From: Lepas anatifera
Lineage: Eukaryota > Arthropoda > Thecostraca > Lepadidae
Direction: 5' to 3'
Assembly (NCBI GenBank): GCA_034440635.1
Contig: JAOTON010000198.1
Coordinates: forward strand, 62,001 to 126,000
DNA length: 64,000 nucleotides
Each line of letters begins with the position of its first letter. Positions within the stretch are counted from its first letter, which is position 1. This document shows, piece after piece, positions 47,250 to 59,655 of the stretch. The notes under the pieces are model-generated. The model worked only from the letters and a program-made list of their open reading frames with translations, made no database searches and was not told where the DNA came from. The translations under genes and the position numbers were made by a program.

Positions 47250-47622
47250 AACTTAGAACAGAAATAGCCTCTACGCACTGCCATCACTCAACAGGCTAAT
47301 ATTCAACAAAAAAATTTACATAACAACGGTACAACCAGCCCCCTCCAAAGTTAGTTGGCAGCAATATACTGTTACGGCGTACAAATGCGACTGCTCCATA
47401 GGGCATACGTGTTAAATTGCTCATTTTCAACCACGTGCTAGCCACAGCCTATGACTATTGGAAGAAAAATAACGTCGTCATTGGAAGGCCTGTTCCCTGC
47501 CCTTTCCACTTTCCATTTGGTATTTTTATTTCAGATGTACATAAATGCCTAAAAAAATCGATTTCCGAGAACCATGCAAATGTAAGCCGCAAATTTCCCG
47601 GCGTACACCCCGTACGTCGGCG
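47250..47622. other. Unassigned spacer
   Basis: I see no gene and no array homology. The ORFs across it do not resemble known proteins. Confidence 0.4.
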
Positions 47623-47748
47623 GTCGCGTAGCGCAGCGGTTAGAGCGATGGTCTGGAAATCAGACGATGGTGAGTTCGAATCCCAAACTCGACTTCGGCT
47701 TTTAACCACTGGGTTGGAACACTGCGAGTGATATGGTTGCTTTTTTTT
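47623..47748 (+). mobile_element. tRNA-derived SINE-like unit
   Basis: 47623-47693 resembles a tRNA: acceptor arms GTCGCGT and ACTCGAC pair at six of seven positions, there is an A-box-like TAGCGCAGCGGTTAGAGC, and a B-box AGTTCGAATCC. The anticodon arm does not fold with a normal 7-nt loop (GTCTG-GAAAT-CAGAC) and the T stem has mismatches, so it is unlikely to be a working tRNA. A T8 tract at 47741-47748 could stop RNA polymerase III. A decayed tRNA gene is the alternative. Confidence 0.5.
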
Positions 47749-48117
47749 ACTCAATCAAGGGAGTGCTTAGAACTCTTCGTGATCATTCAGATGTTTTACT
47801 ACATGACCAAAGATAGAGCTGCCACTTTGTTACCCACTTGCCAAATTGGGAGAAGCGGACAATATGGAATACCAACGGGGCAAAGCAAGGAATGTCAGTA
47901 GTCATCTAATAATAATAATAATTGTCCGGCTTAATGACACACCAACCGCCAATAGAGGAGGCAGCATGGTTCCCTGTTCCGTTTTTGGTTATATTTCCCT
48001 TTCTGACCCGCCCCTGCTGATTTTTTGTATCATTTGGGGCGCCTGGACAATATTTTGGCTGTTAGCGAAACCGTTTCAAACAACACCGACTAATATAACA
48101 ATGATAATAAAACGTCA
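47749..48117. other. Unassigned spacer
   Basis: No gene is seen. A short AAT tract lies at about 47907-47921. Confidence 0.4.
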
Positions 48118-48884
48118 TAGGCGGATCCAAGGGGCGGGCAAGGAGGGCACGTTTTCTCTCCCCATGATCGACCCTCAGCACCCCCTGAAATGATCACGGC
48201 GCCCCCATGAAATGTCGCTTCCCACCCCTTCCCCTCTCCCCCAGGATGCGAAAATCGGCACCCACCGATAAGATTTTGTGCCCATCTGATAGGTTTTGCC
48301 CGTCAAAAATGGCGACCCCGGACCGGATGGCGCCCCCCTCGGGAAGGTGCCCCCCGATCGGCAATCCTAGATCTGCCTATGTAAAACGTCACCAGGGAAA
48401 GGGGGAATTTCTGAAATTGTCTCTGGTCAAATACCAATGGATGAAAAAGGCATCTCTGACCGAACTACTTTCTTAAACATAATAAACGCACAGATGAAAT
48501 CTGGAAATTTTAGGACCAATACCTGTCCTCAATTTACCGTGTCTGCGTAAAACTGCGTAGATAGTGATAATCTGCAATTTTTACACGACGGTACTTTTTT
48601 GGATTTCCACGTTTGCGGGGAAAACATGATTTTTTAGATGCCTCAAATAAAGCTTTCAATACGTTTTTCATAAAGATGACACGGAAATTGTTCTATGTAG
48701 TCTGGCGATAACTTCGCTTTTTCACGAAGCGGCAAGAAACTCGACAAGAAAAGGAAGCAAACTTAGTCTTAAACCAACATCCAATCATCAAATTAGAAAT
48801 ATACTTGACAAAAATCTGAAGGACATTGGACAAACTCCCTGCATCCACCTGGGGCCCTGGACCAACCCTCCCTGGATCCGCCTA
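48118..48884. mobile_element. Element with TAGGCGGATCCA ends
   Basis: 767 bp with 12-bp inverted ends TAGGCGGATCCA, flanked by CGTCA on both sides (48113-48117 and 48885-48889). The left part is rich in GCCCCCC. An internal CCTAGATCTGCCTA near 48380 may be the right end of a smaller nested relative. No transposase is seen. Confidence 0.55.
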
Positions 48885-49001
48885 CGTCAACCAGAATGCA
48901 AAAGTTCAGGCACCTGCGATTTTTTCACACTGCAAACATCCGCATTCAAAAGATACCATCTGAATGCAATATCTACTGATCACTCATAGATAGCTTCCGT
49001 G

Positions 49002-49300
49002 CAGTGGTGGATACGAGGCAGAGGGCTAAGGCCTCAAGCCCCCCTCCATGTTTAAGTGCCTATAGCTAATGCATAGGCGGAGACTGATGATAATTTGAGT
49101 TTTAGGGCACTTCAGCTGGAGAGGCTATATGTGTTCGTCTGTAACGCATTACATCATCCCGTCATTCCAAGATTGGTTTTATTAGCTAGACTGGCATATA
49201 CAGAGAGTGCATAGGCGGAGACTGATCTGAGGCGTTGGTGGGTGGTGGTCGAGTCCACTAGCCCCCCCCACCTCAAAATGAAGTCCTGGATCCACCACTG
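49002..49300. mobile_element. hAT-like MITE, 299 bp
   Basis: It starts CAGTGGTGGATAC and ends TGGATCCACCACTG. The 8-bp flanks are similar but not identical. A related, shorter copy lies at 57603-57772, sharing a CTCAAGCCCCCC motif near the left end and ATGAAGTCCTGGATCCA near the right. Confidence 0.6.
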
Positions 49301-52185
49301 ATTCCACGCAAGTGTATTGCCAAATGTCACAATGCGGTCTTCCTAGCATACACAATAATTATCCAAATATCTTCAATATTTGATTAACCACCCCACAACG
49401 CCGCCAATTGCTCCAGTAAGGACTAAAATAACTTCCTCACACTCGTAAACAATAATCATAAAGTGACCAACGAAATACGGCTCAAATACCAAACTAAATA
49501 GTTTTTCACTTTCTTGCTTTTCAACTACATTTTATCGTTTCATGAGGACATTTTTTTCGTTTTTAAGGACGTTTTTCGTTTTCTCCTTTTGCGTAGTGTA
49601 GCTTGCCCAATACATTTCAATGGCGCAAACTTGTTTACAGTGACTAAAAAATGAAAACAACTCATTAAAAAGTGTGCAGTGTAGTCAGTACTTGAAATTC
49701 TAAAAGGAAAAAGAAAAACCCCAGACCAGGATCAAAAGCTAAAACCCACCCAGTACACTGCAGAGACACTGCTAGAATGAGCAAAAAAAAATGAACGCGA
49801 AGGGACAGTGCTTTTGCCACGACAGTGCTGTGCAGACAGTGCTGTACTTTTGCCACGGAAAATCGGTGCAAAAGCACAGATGAGACGTGGCATGGTCTGT
49901 GCATAGACTAAAACTGTGTGTGTGAGTGTGTGTGTGAACTAAAACTCCATGTCTAGACCAAAGCTACAATGAAGGAAACAAAAAGGCTAAGCAGAGTGCG
50001 GATAAGGATAACAATTAGCTAAAAAATCAGGAAAGGGTAAAACTCAATGTTTCGGTCCAAGAAAATCTTTAGGTGAACTACACCTGCATGCAACTATATG
50101 CATCTAGACAAAACTACATGCATCTCTCTTGCAATGCAGCTAAAAATGTGCACACACACAATCCCAACTTGGCAAGACTAATCAGCTTGGGGAATTGCAC
50201 TTAGATTGAATCCCACTATGTCCAAGTGGGATATCAGTTCTGGTTCAGTACCCACAGACAAAATATTCAAATTTTTTGTCAGGAGTCATGCTATTCTGCC
50301 AACTTTTGCAGCTCATTATAAACATATCAAATTTAGTACCTAGTCTTACTTAACTGTTTTTTTCTCATCTATTTCTTAACTAATTTGTAACTTAAAGGCT
50401 CAGTTTCCATGGGCTAGAGGCGATTCAGATAGACCTGAGAATCAGGATACAGCAATTACGGTTTCGATGGCACTTTGGCTGGATACAAAAGGATCTGTAA
50501 CCAATAGAACACTTCAATCTTGAATTTGTCAACATTTCTGGTACACCATTCAAGTTTTCTTTCACTCTCCCTTCACATATGTTTAAAGTTTTGTTTAAGG
50601 GTTAACTGTTCTGTTGATGAATTTTGTTAATGATTTTTTCTGAAGTGTTGATACAATTTTGTTTTGTTTAGTTTTGTCTAATAAAAAAGAAAGTTATACC
50701 CTCTCCAGTCAACTCTCCTTTATCTCTGCACTGTAAGGGAAATCTTTACCATCACAATGCCAAATCCTGCCAGATCTTATTGGATGTGGATTTACAAGAA
50801 TTGGATTGAAAATGGTTACCATTGCCAAAAGCTCTAACCATATTGATTGCATCCGAAAACTATGTGTGGCCACGCTCGACTATGAATGGAAACTGGGACA
50901 ATTTCTTACACCTATAAAAAACAAGTACTGCAACTCAATAACCTGCAAAGTCACTCTTAGAAGTTAAGCAATCTTGACAGCTGGAAATAGCTCACTGCTG
51001 GTACCCAAGACGCATCACATATGGAAGTTTTCACAAGTTAGCGTCTCAAGAAATCACACTTAATAAGTTTTTGGATCACAGCTGCAACCGGACCAGAAAA
51101 GTACAATTTTCTTTTCCACATCAGAAATACTTTTTTGGATTACTCAATGCTGCCTTGATATCAGAGTCCACATCTAGGAGAACACACCAAAAACAAGGAA
51201 TGTGTTCCAGCGTAGACTACAGTTGATGCTGCAGCCGCTCAACAAAAAACATAAACACTACTGAAACCTTGCACAGGTTTAACTGATTTCATCTCACTTC
51301 ATCTCTATTTTGGTTTACAGAGAGCAATATAGCTGTTGCTAGTCTTCAAACTAAAGCAAACCAGGCAATCAGAGTTGTTAGGTAACCAAAATCATTCAGT
51401 GTGGAGTCAGAATACAAACTTACTTGCTTAGATTGAACTTTTGACCAAGAACTCAGGAAGGAAGGAAGGCTTCTCCACAAATTGGACTCGAATCACTTGT
51501 TTTAACAAGCTGCAAGAACTCACTCTATTTAGTGAGTTCCTTTTTTGGCACACAAATATGGCCCAACACGCAGTCAGTATCTTGACTCTTGAGAACAAAA
51601 ATACCTTTTCCTTAAAAAAAGATAAAGGAGAGAGGGTTCAAACTGACTGCAATCAATCTCGGTAAGTTCTCGTAACTTAATTCACATCTGCTGCAAACCA
51701 AACTGTCTAATAAATAGCTTTGCAACAAACAAAATGCGCCCGATACCTAATTGTTGTCAATTTCTATCGAAAACTGAATGAACAAAAAGCGCAGAGTTTG
51801 CCGCTATTTTGGGGCGCCCATATTTAGTCTTAGTTTGGAAGAAATTTGGAAGAATCTACCAGTTTCTCCTAAATGATGGAGACAAAAATACATTTAATTT
51901 TCTTTTTGAGCTTTTAGCTGCTGTTTCATCATGTTCAACTCATTTATTAATTTCTAAGAGAAAATTGTGGCAATACAGCGATATTTTTGCATTTTTTATC
52001 TGCTTATCTAGCGGCTTGCACTACTAGACTTTGGTGTACCCGTCCTCTATTACCCTGGGTACAACGATCACACAAACACAAGCCTGCAGGCAAAGCAAAT
52101 TCTCTAGGTTCGTGCATTAATCTCAAGAGGTCCCCATTTGTCTATGAATTGGGAATAGCTGTCATTAATTATTGCTGCACACCTT
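49301..52185. other. Long stretch without recognisable gene
   Basis: AT-rich, with only short ORFs and no domain I recognise. It has a TG-rich microsatellite at about 49915-49937 and short repeats of CAGTGCTTTTGCCACG-like words at about 49809-49860. I see no array homology. Confidence 0.45.
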
Positions 52186-53545
52186 TTTTTCTTTTTTTTA
52201 ATTTTGTTCAAGTTGTTCCTAGTACGGCTGCCGGAGTTGGAGTCTCACTAAAGTCATCAAGGGACTTGTCACGGAGACCCCGACCCCACCACCCGAACGA
52301 GCAACTCCCTCAATGGAGGGTCAATTTAGAATGAATTGACCTTTCTATATCCATGTCCAGCCCCAGCCGAGCTTTGAAAGTTTCAATACAAGGGATTGCC
52401 CTTGAATTCTGTATAAGTGTTTTAGAAAGTATAATGGCATGATCTGCCAGGCGGTTACCAGTGCTTCTCAATATTATCTGCTGTAAACTGAAATCTTTAT
52501 AAATGTTTTGGCTTCCGAACCAACACTACAGTGACTTCCACCACGAGTGAATTGCAGGGCACAAGTAGAATTTGTGTTCAACAGTTTGCAGCTCTGAGCT
52601 ACAACGATCACAAGTTGGACTTTCTCTTATTTGAAAACGATAAGGACCGAATTCGTGGCACAGGTTTTTGTAACTATCTTGTAATGAAGCGAAGAGTAAT
52701 AGGTTGATTTGGAACAGTTCCGTACCGCGCAATAGCTTTCAGGCCATGCAATGTCAGGGATGTGTCTGCTCCAATGATTTTCCCATAATTTAGTTTCTGG
52801 TTCTGTGAAATCCAGCAACAGCCTATACAAATGTCCAACACCTCTTGTCTTCGAAAGCGCGAGGGCGATCATCGGATGTATTATTGGTAGAGGCAGTGCA
52901 CCTTTCCGAAGCTGTTGGTGAACTTCAGGCTTGATCGAGTGGATTAATGACATGTAATCTAATTGTGTACCTCTAATATTGTAACGGTCTTTAATATTTT
53001 CAAAAGATAAAATGCTTCCCTGGGTGTCAATTATATCATTCACCCTAACCACTCAGCGCCGATACCACTGTTCTAATCTTGTCGTTGCATATTTGACGGT
53101 AGCATCAGAGAACCACAAACTGATTTTCAGGAAATCTTCCCCAAAAAGTGCATAAGCTTCCGAAACAGAAGACCACGAAAGAAATGTTTCCTTCCAGGAA
53201 ATATTACTGGTTTGATTTGCAAGCAGCTTTAGTGACTGATTATTCCTTTCCCATACTAGTGCATCATCTGTTATGGCAGCGTTGAACAAGGACACCCAGG
53301 GATGTTCCGAAACCAATTGGCGTCTGGCCCATGATGCTTTTAGAGATTTGATGTGCTTTGCTTATCAATATCGACCATTCGAAGGCCACCATCGCTGTAG
53401 TTCCTTACTATTGTTTGCCGTTTTATTTTTTTCGCTTACACTGCCCCACAGGAATATGAACAGTTCTCTCTTCAGTCTTTTTATGACATTCGGGTCCGGG
53501 GCGGGAAGTGCAGTAAATAAGTGTGTAAATTGCGATAAGATCATG
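52186..53545 (-). pseudogene. Decayed LINE, 3' half of ORF2
   Basis: Minus-strand remnants of a non-LTR ORF2, broken by frameshifts and stops. In order: a GGLRMVDI motif (about 53389-53365), typical of the region after the reverse transcriptase fingers and palm; then a tryptophan-rich stretch (53316-53053); then 53052-52627 with SLHYKIVTKTCATNSVL; then a CX2CX8HX4C zinc-knuckle (CDRC, H, LCP) and WWKSL at 52732-52526. An interrupted T-rich run at about 52186-52200 could be the poly(A) tail. Catalytic residues are absent, so it is 5'-truncated and inactive. The zinc-knuckle spacing matches the fragment at 29.4-29.8 kb. An L1/Tx1-like affiliation is inference. Confidence 0.7.
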
Positions 53546-53614
53546 GTTTAATAACTGTTTTTTTTACAAGTAACGTTAAGTTTCTAAATTTCCATACGTC
53601 TATGATACTCTTAA

Positions 53615-54799
53615 CCCTTGCCCCGGTGGCGGGTACGAGCCACCTTCGCCCTGGTGGGGGGGCTAAAAAGGACCCCCACGATCTCAAAAACTAAGAGAGC
53701 TAGAAGAAAGCGCAAAACGGCGATCGAAAGCTCCTTGAAAATGATATCGAAAATACTTCGGTCATTTTTCTTGTCAGGTCAATATCAAGGTCACCAGAGG
53801 TCAAAATAGGTCAAAATCGCTAATATGAGGTGTACCAAGAAAACCTCATATATCTCAGAACCTATGATAGCTAGAAACATTTTTTAACACCATTCGAAAG
53901 CTCTTGAGATGCGCTTTCATTACAGTGGCATTCATTTTCATGTCAAGTCAAAACCTAGGGAGCTACAGGTCACTAAATATTGGGCATATTCTTGGGAATG
54001 TCCATAGCCACCCATGTATAAGGGCGTTTACTTTTTCGCTAATAGCTTCCAAACCAAACAAGATACAGCTATAGTTTATGTACCATTGCAATCCTCTCGT
54101 CAATACAAATCGAATGATATATGATATTGCTATGCCAGGTCAAATTTAAGAATTTGACCTGACCCAGGTCAACGGTCTGACCCAACTTGACCTGGTATAG
54201 TCATGATGTATATTCAAAATATATAGTATAATGTATAATATATATGTATAATATATAAAATATATATTCAAAATTTATAGAGAAAAACCCCCAAAAATGC
54301 TTATTTGATCTAAGGTGACCTTTTAAAGGTCACAAGTAAAAATTTTGGCATCAGCTTCAGAAATGGGCTAAGAGCAAGTCGCAACCGATATTTGAAGTTG
54401 ATTCTATCCATACTTACTGAGAAAAGCTCATTTCGTGATTTTCCCCATGTATTGACAATGGGGAGGTCATGCTCCGCACATGACCTTAGGTCACCAATAT
54501 CAAAAATCCCGGAACAAATGTTGTAGCTCCTGGTAGGCCCAATATGTGGTATGAGTTTCAACTTGATCGATTAACCCTTCTTTTAGTTATGCGGTCCTAA
54601 GTATTTTTTGAGGTGAGGTCACTTCACCTGGCCTGGTGACCTGACCTGATATGACCTTGAGCCAAAATTTTCCGGAAAGATGTCAAAATGATGAAGGAAC
54701 AGCTAGACCAAGTTTGGCGACGCTGCGCGGCGCCGTTTTTTTGGTCACTTCGGAAAAACCCGAGGGAGGGGTCTAAAAAGACCCCCACCCGGGCGAAGG
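53615..54799. mobile_element. TTAA MITE rich in TGACCT, copy A
   Basis: Flanked by TTAA at 53611-53614 and 54800-54803. The ends CCCTTGCCCCGGTGG and, inverted, CCTTCGCCCGGGTGG match well. The interior has many TGACCT/AGGTCA words, an AT-rich dinucleotide-like tract near 54200-54260, and no ORF of note. TTAA targets suggest a piggyBac-type non-autonomous element. Confidence 0.65.
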
Positions 54800-54830
54800 T
54801 TAACCTTACATAGGATGGCACTATAGTATA

Positions 54831-56875
54831 AGGTCGGAATACTAACGATTTGTACTGCCAAGATCTTTTGGAAGATGCTTAGAAGCTTGATGCAGCTCTT
54901 CTTGAAGTTGAGTCACATCCGGGATTGGTTTACTTCATTTTAGAAGAGAGAAACATTCTTACATGGGTTAGGACTGACGTCATACCTCGTTGACCTGGCC
55001 TGACCTGGAATCAATTTTCGGGAAAAAGTTACCGGATTGATTGCCTCATAGGTCCAGAAAGTGTCTCAATCCTCGTTCAGATCGGCTTGAAATCTCTTGC
55101 GAGAAACTGGGGAGAAGGGTCAGAAATGACACCATGCGGTGATGGATGAAGAATTTTTTACTTCAAGCTTTAGCTTTAGAAACAGACTTTACCACGGGGT
55201 AGTGCCACCGTAACGATAATGATCACACCGAGGGATTTTGAGGCAGTTGGAGGGGAAGGATAGAGGCGTACGTGAATTTTGTACACTACTGGGAAAACAG
55301 CTCCAGCGGACTTTAGAATGCTTGATTTTTTTAAAATGGCTTTCGTTTTAGAAAATACGCATATTTTCCATACAGCAGCATCGCAAAGATAGTCACGTAT
55401 ACGGCGCAGCAGCGAGGGAAGTTTTCCCCTGCAAGAGCAAAGGCTTTCCCCTCCATTTCGCTTTCCTTGGAGGGAAACCTAATTCGCTGCTACCAAAATA
55501 TTACTTCCTCTTTCCAGTTTGCACTGAGCAGTCGTAAGGCATGTTGGGTGTCCTACTAAACGTTGTCGGGTTTGGCGTGGGTGAGTGGCATTCGACTTCC
55601 ACTCCGGTGAGCCGGGCTCAATTACCGGGCGGGTATTCTGCATAAGTCTTTTCCATTCCCATAATGCCCTCTCAACAGGGTGAGAGTTGGCGACACCGTA
55701 TGATCTTAGTCGTCGGGGTGTCGTAAAGCCCCAAAGCTGTTGTTGCACATCAAATTTGTTTTGTTGTGATAATAATAGTGACAGTAAATAAAGCTCTATA
55801 TTGAGTTTCCAAAAGTGCCCAAATTTGCTAAAAATTCTTAAATAAAACGTAGCGTTCCTTATTATATATGCCATTATCATTGCATTTATCGGTGATTTCC
55901 ATACCACTGCGGTATTGAAGGATGCCTTTACGTGATATCACCCAGGCAAGAGGGTCGAGAATGGATGTATGCATATATGTTCCGAGTAAAATTGTTGAAT
56001 GTTTCGGACAAACACTAGATAATATGATATACCCTGTGTTTCGGTATAGTTAGACATACCTTTGAAGAGTTCGAACAAAGGTGGCGAAAGAGGACCAGCT
56101 TATAAAGTTACCTTTCAGCATAACAGCACGCTAAAACTCATTAAGCTAACGGGTATATAATATGTCCATCTTTTACCTAGTGTTTGTCCGAAATACTCCA
56201 CAATTCTAAAAACCTAGGAAAATGAATCTCCGAATGTAAATTGCCTCGAAAAATCAAGGTATGTTGTCATTTACCTACCGTCATGAATAAAAATATTCAA
56301 GCGCATTAGAAAGGTTTTGCCAATGTTCAGCTGTTGGCGTATACGCCAGCAGCTACGTACCACGTACCGGGTATACCCGGGTTGTAGAAACGCCTGATAC
56401 CTTACAGGTTGATATCTCTTTTCCGATCTTGCCCGATGCACTATATTTGCTTACTACAATTGAATTGAAGTATGTTTCTGCTTCATCTCTTTACAAATGT
56501 TGTTCGTACACGTTTGACTTTTAGGATCTGGGTGTCAGCAAAGACGACAACAATTGGAGGTTGTCTCGAAGATCACCATCCGAGCATGTCATGCCCACAA
56601 TGACTTGAAAGTACAGGGACGGTCACCCTGACCAGGTCCAGCTCTCGTGCGTCACTTGGCAACGGGTCTGCGTCGGACAGAGATTGGACTAGCGCTTTAG
56701 CAGAATCTATCCCAATGCTTATCCAATACGATTCTACTGCATTAATTGTGAGTGAAGGGCTGGGGCCAAACACCTTACCATTTAAGGCATGCATTAATAA
56801 TTAGGGGCGGCATGATTAGTCTATTTATCAGGTTTAACCACTGTGATTGCTTAATTTCATATTTCCTTGGTTAAA
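54831..56875. repeat. Orphan spacer of the cuticle-gene array
   Basis: It aligns with 5380-7830 of unit 1 and 36423-38480 of unit 5, without the hAT-like MITE. It keeps one TGACCT-N4-TGACCT pair near 54989 and the conserved palindromic block (56338-56425). Homology stops at about 56875, before the point where the next gene's 3' flank would begin. No seventh gene is seen. Confidence 0.75.
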
Positions 56876-57602
56876 AAGAAATTGCCCAGTTCACATTTAG
56901 CGCGTAGTGCAGGGCGGCACCCAGCGAGGCTGACAACCCAGTGGTTCCCGCGCATTTCCTCAGTCCTGGTGCGGCAGTGACCTGCCATTTTCGGCCTGGT
57001 CAGCCGCGGCGCCAAGCTCCTGACCTCCGCTAACGAACCGCGCCACCGCGCCCGAGCACGCGCCCGCAGGTCAAGGTCACGGCTCCCGCCAAAACCCGGC
57101 ACCATGTGAAACCGTTCTGCACTGCGGAAGTCGTCGTGTATGAACTGTGCACCACGCATTGCTGCACGCGCAATGGCGTAGCCAGGCTATCGCCGGATTA
57201 TGCCTGTTGCCCATGGAACGACTTTTCCGGTGCATAGCTATCGGAGGGTTCAGCGATACTTTTTTGGTTGTCATGCCATTCCCCACCGTGACGACGTGCT
57301 GAGAACGCCCCTGCGCAGAGGACCGCAGTGGGCGCTCTAGTGAACAGACCAGCGATTCGTGTACTTGAAACCGAATGCAGTCCTTGGCTTCTGGAGCATG
57401 TGCTAATTTCTGCTTAATGAGGTGATTGACATATTTCAGAGGTACTGTGGCTTTCATGGTAAAACAGTGTCTTTTTTTGTTTCCGTCTGTGTTGCTATCC
57501 CGTAAGCATGCGATTGTAATATGTGCTTGATGAGAACATTTAAAAGGGATCGGTTCATTTTACACATTAAATTTTATGTCGCACAGCTTTGTAGCTAGGT
57601 AT
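56876..57602. other. GC-rich stretch, no recognised gene
   Basis: 56880-57330 is clearly more GC- and CpG-rich than its surroundings. It could be part of a gene or an unrecognised repeat; neither strand gives a product I recognise. Confidence 0.35.
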
Positions 57603-57772
57603 CTGTGGCGGATACAAGGACTAAGGGGGCTCAAGCCCCCCACCCCTTCCCCTCCAACTGTCTGAGTGTCTAGATAATACATGGTGGAGAAAATGGCGAG
57701 ATGATGATCCGAGAAAATGGCGTGGAAGGCACGAGCCACCCCCCCCGAAATGAAGTCCTGGATCCATCATTG
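57603..57772. mobile_element. Short hAT-like MITE, 170 bp
   Basis: Left end CTGTGGCGGATAC and right end TGGATCCATCATTG; related to 49002-49300. Confidence 0.5.
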
Positions 57773-58359
57773 GTAGGTACCTACGTTGAAATACTGAGCA
57801 CAGCTGGGTACCCGCTCGCCCCCTCGTGCAAAAGGTTAAGCTTCTTGTGGAAACGACGCATCCAAACACTGCATTGCTGCCATCTCTCGCCGTTGCTCAG
57901 AAGGCACGGGTCGTCGTAGGTAGCAACCGGGGCGGTGGCGGAACGTGCCGGTGTCACGTGACTGCGGCCGCAATGACAGCCGCTGGCCACTGTCATGGTC
58001 ACGTGGCAGGCAGCGCTCCCACGATCCGCCCCTCCCTCTGTGTGCCAGTGTGATAATGGCGTAACGCAGCCCGCCGTGCGGTTCCTAGCACCCAGATATC
58101 AAGTGCAATTGATGTCAATCGGTTCACTAATACAGGGCTAATGTGGGAGCTTGGCATAAACAGTTTCGTTGCTTGTTAAGTTTCAGTTTTAGCACGATAT
58201 CACCAGGCTTAATTTGAATGGTGATTGTCCGCTGATGACAGCCGTTGGCAAGCCGGGACAATTCTAGTCTATCTCGTTACCATGATGGAAAAGTTCATAC
58301 AAGTTCGCGCCGGTGGGGGATGCAGTGGTGCTGTATGAAAATCGATATTTATGAAATGC
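57773..58359. other. Unassigned spacer
   Basis: No gene is recognised. 57880-58060 is GC-rich with two CACGTG E-boxes near 57955 and 58002. Confidence 0.35.
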
Positions 58360-58605
58360 TATGTCAGTGCTCGGATGCTTGGAACTGGGGCCGTTTTTAC
58401 CCTTTGCTTGTATAAAAATGTGATGGCTGCCTTGGTATTTGAACGGCAGAACTTTGAATGACCATTCGTCGGTATAAAAAATTGTCCTGGGCGGGATTTG
58501 AACTGTGATCATTTCTCTGCCCATTTGCCTGCACAAAGTCATGCCCTCGCCGGGATTTGAACTGTGAACAATTCTATGACAATTTCTGCATTTAAGGAAT
58601 GTTAA

Positions 58606-59612
58606 CCCGCGCCCCACCGGGGGTCCGGCGCCACCTTCGCCCCACCGGGGGCCATCGATGGCCCCCTCTAACTCCGAAAATATGGGCGTTAGCGCAAATC
58701 TGCAAAGTGCAATAGAAAGCTCGCGTGAATTCAGTAAGAAATTACTTGCATGTTTTAGTGCTCAGGTCAATGGTTTGACCTCCAGAGGTCAAATTAGGTC
58801 AAGATCGGCTATTTTCACTCAAATATGCAATGATTAAGCAAACTGGGCATAACTCTTATGTCATTAGAGCTATTGAAGCCTGGTAAAGTACATTTGATAG
58901 CAAATTGCCAGTACTTTTTCGCTATGTGGAACGTAAAGACCTCCCGCCAGTGGTTTGACCGCCAGAGGTCACCTCGTGACCTAATATGACCTGAGGTCAC
59001 GAAAGGTCAAAAAGTGACCTTGCCGTATATCAAATGAAAGCCAGTGACAAGACAAACACGATGGTGTTTGTTTCACCGCTCTAGCTCAATTAGGTCAAGT
59101 TATTGTCAAAATACTGTTTTTGACCTCTGGTGACCTTGGATGACCTTGGAAAAGTCAAAGGGCAAATATGACCCCTGGGATCCGTGAAAGGGTGTCCAAA
59201 ACGTTGTTCTGAGCAGTCTGAGTATTTGCAATCATTTTTGTGGCTTTTATATCATGAAATAGCTTTTCCCATGCTTTTCCAATGGGAGGTCGCCTCGTGA
59301 CCTGACCTCAGGGCACGAAATCGAAAAATCCCGGATATACACCTTGTAGACCCTGGAGGGGTCATGAAGTGTGGAAGTTTCAAATCGATCGACTTTGAAA
59401 TGTAGCTCTTACAGAGCTCTAAAGGTGAAGTGAGGTGACCTTGGTTGACCTCGTCTGGTGACCTGACCTTGGGTGACCCGGGGTAAAAATTTCAGGGATG
59501 ATGGGAAAATGATGCAGTGAGAGGTAGAGCCCTCAACCGCGGTGCTGCGCCTCGTCGTTTTTCTGCTATCCCGAAAACCTTAGGGGGCCATCGATGCCCC
59601 GGTGGGCGAGGG
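58606..59612. mobile_element. TTAA MITE rich in TGACCT, copy B
   Basis: Flanked by TTAA at 58602-58605 and 59613-59616. The ends CCCGCGCCCCACCGGGG and, inverted, CCCTCGCCCACCGGGG match. It has the same TGACCT-rich body and a right-end hairpin region like copy A. It is inserted in the 61-bp satellite. Confidence 0.7.
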
Positions 59613-59655
59613 TTAACCTGGTGCGGAATTTGAACCACAATAGTTTCTATGAATA

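Noticed and set aside
47623..47693. Functional tRNA gene
   Set aside because: The anticodon arm does not form a 5-bp stem with a 7-nt loop and the T stem has mismatches; a SINE-like or decayed tRNA fits better.
55479..55907. 142-aa minus-strand ORF as a host gene
   Set aside because: It lies in the repeated spacer, is broken in the other units, and contains EPGSP-type wording common to dispersed arthropod repeats.
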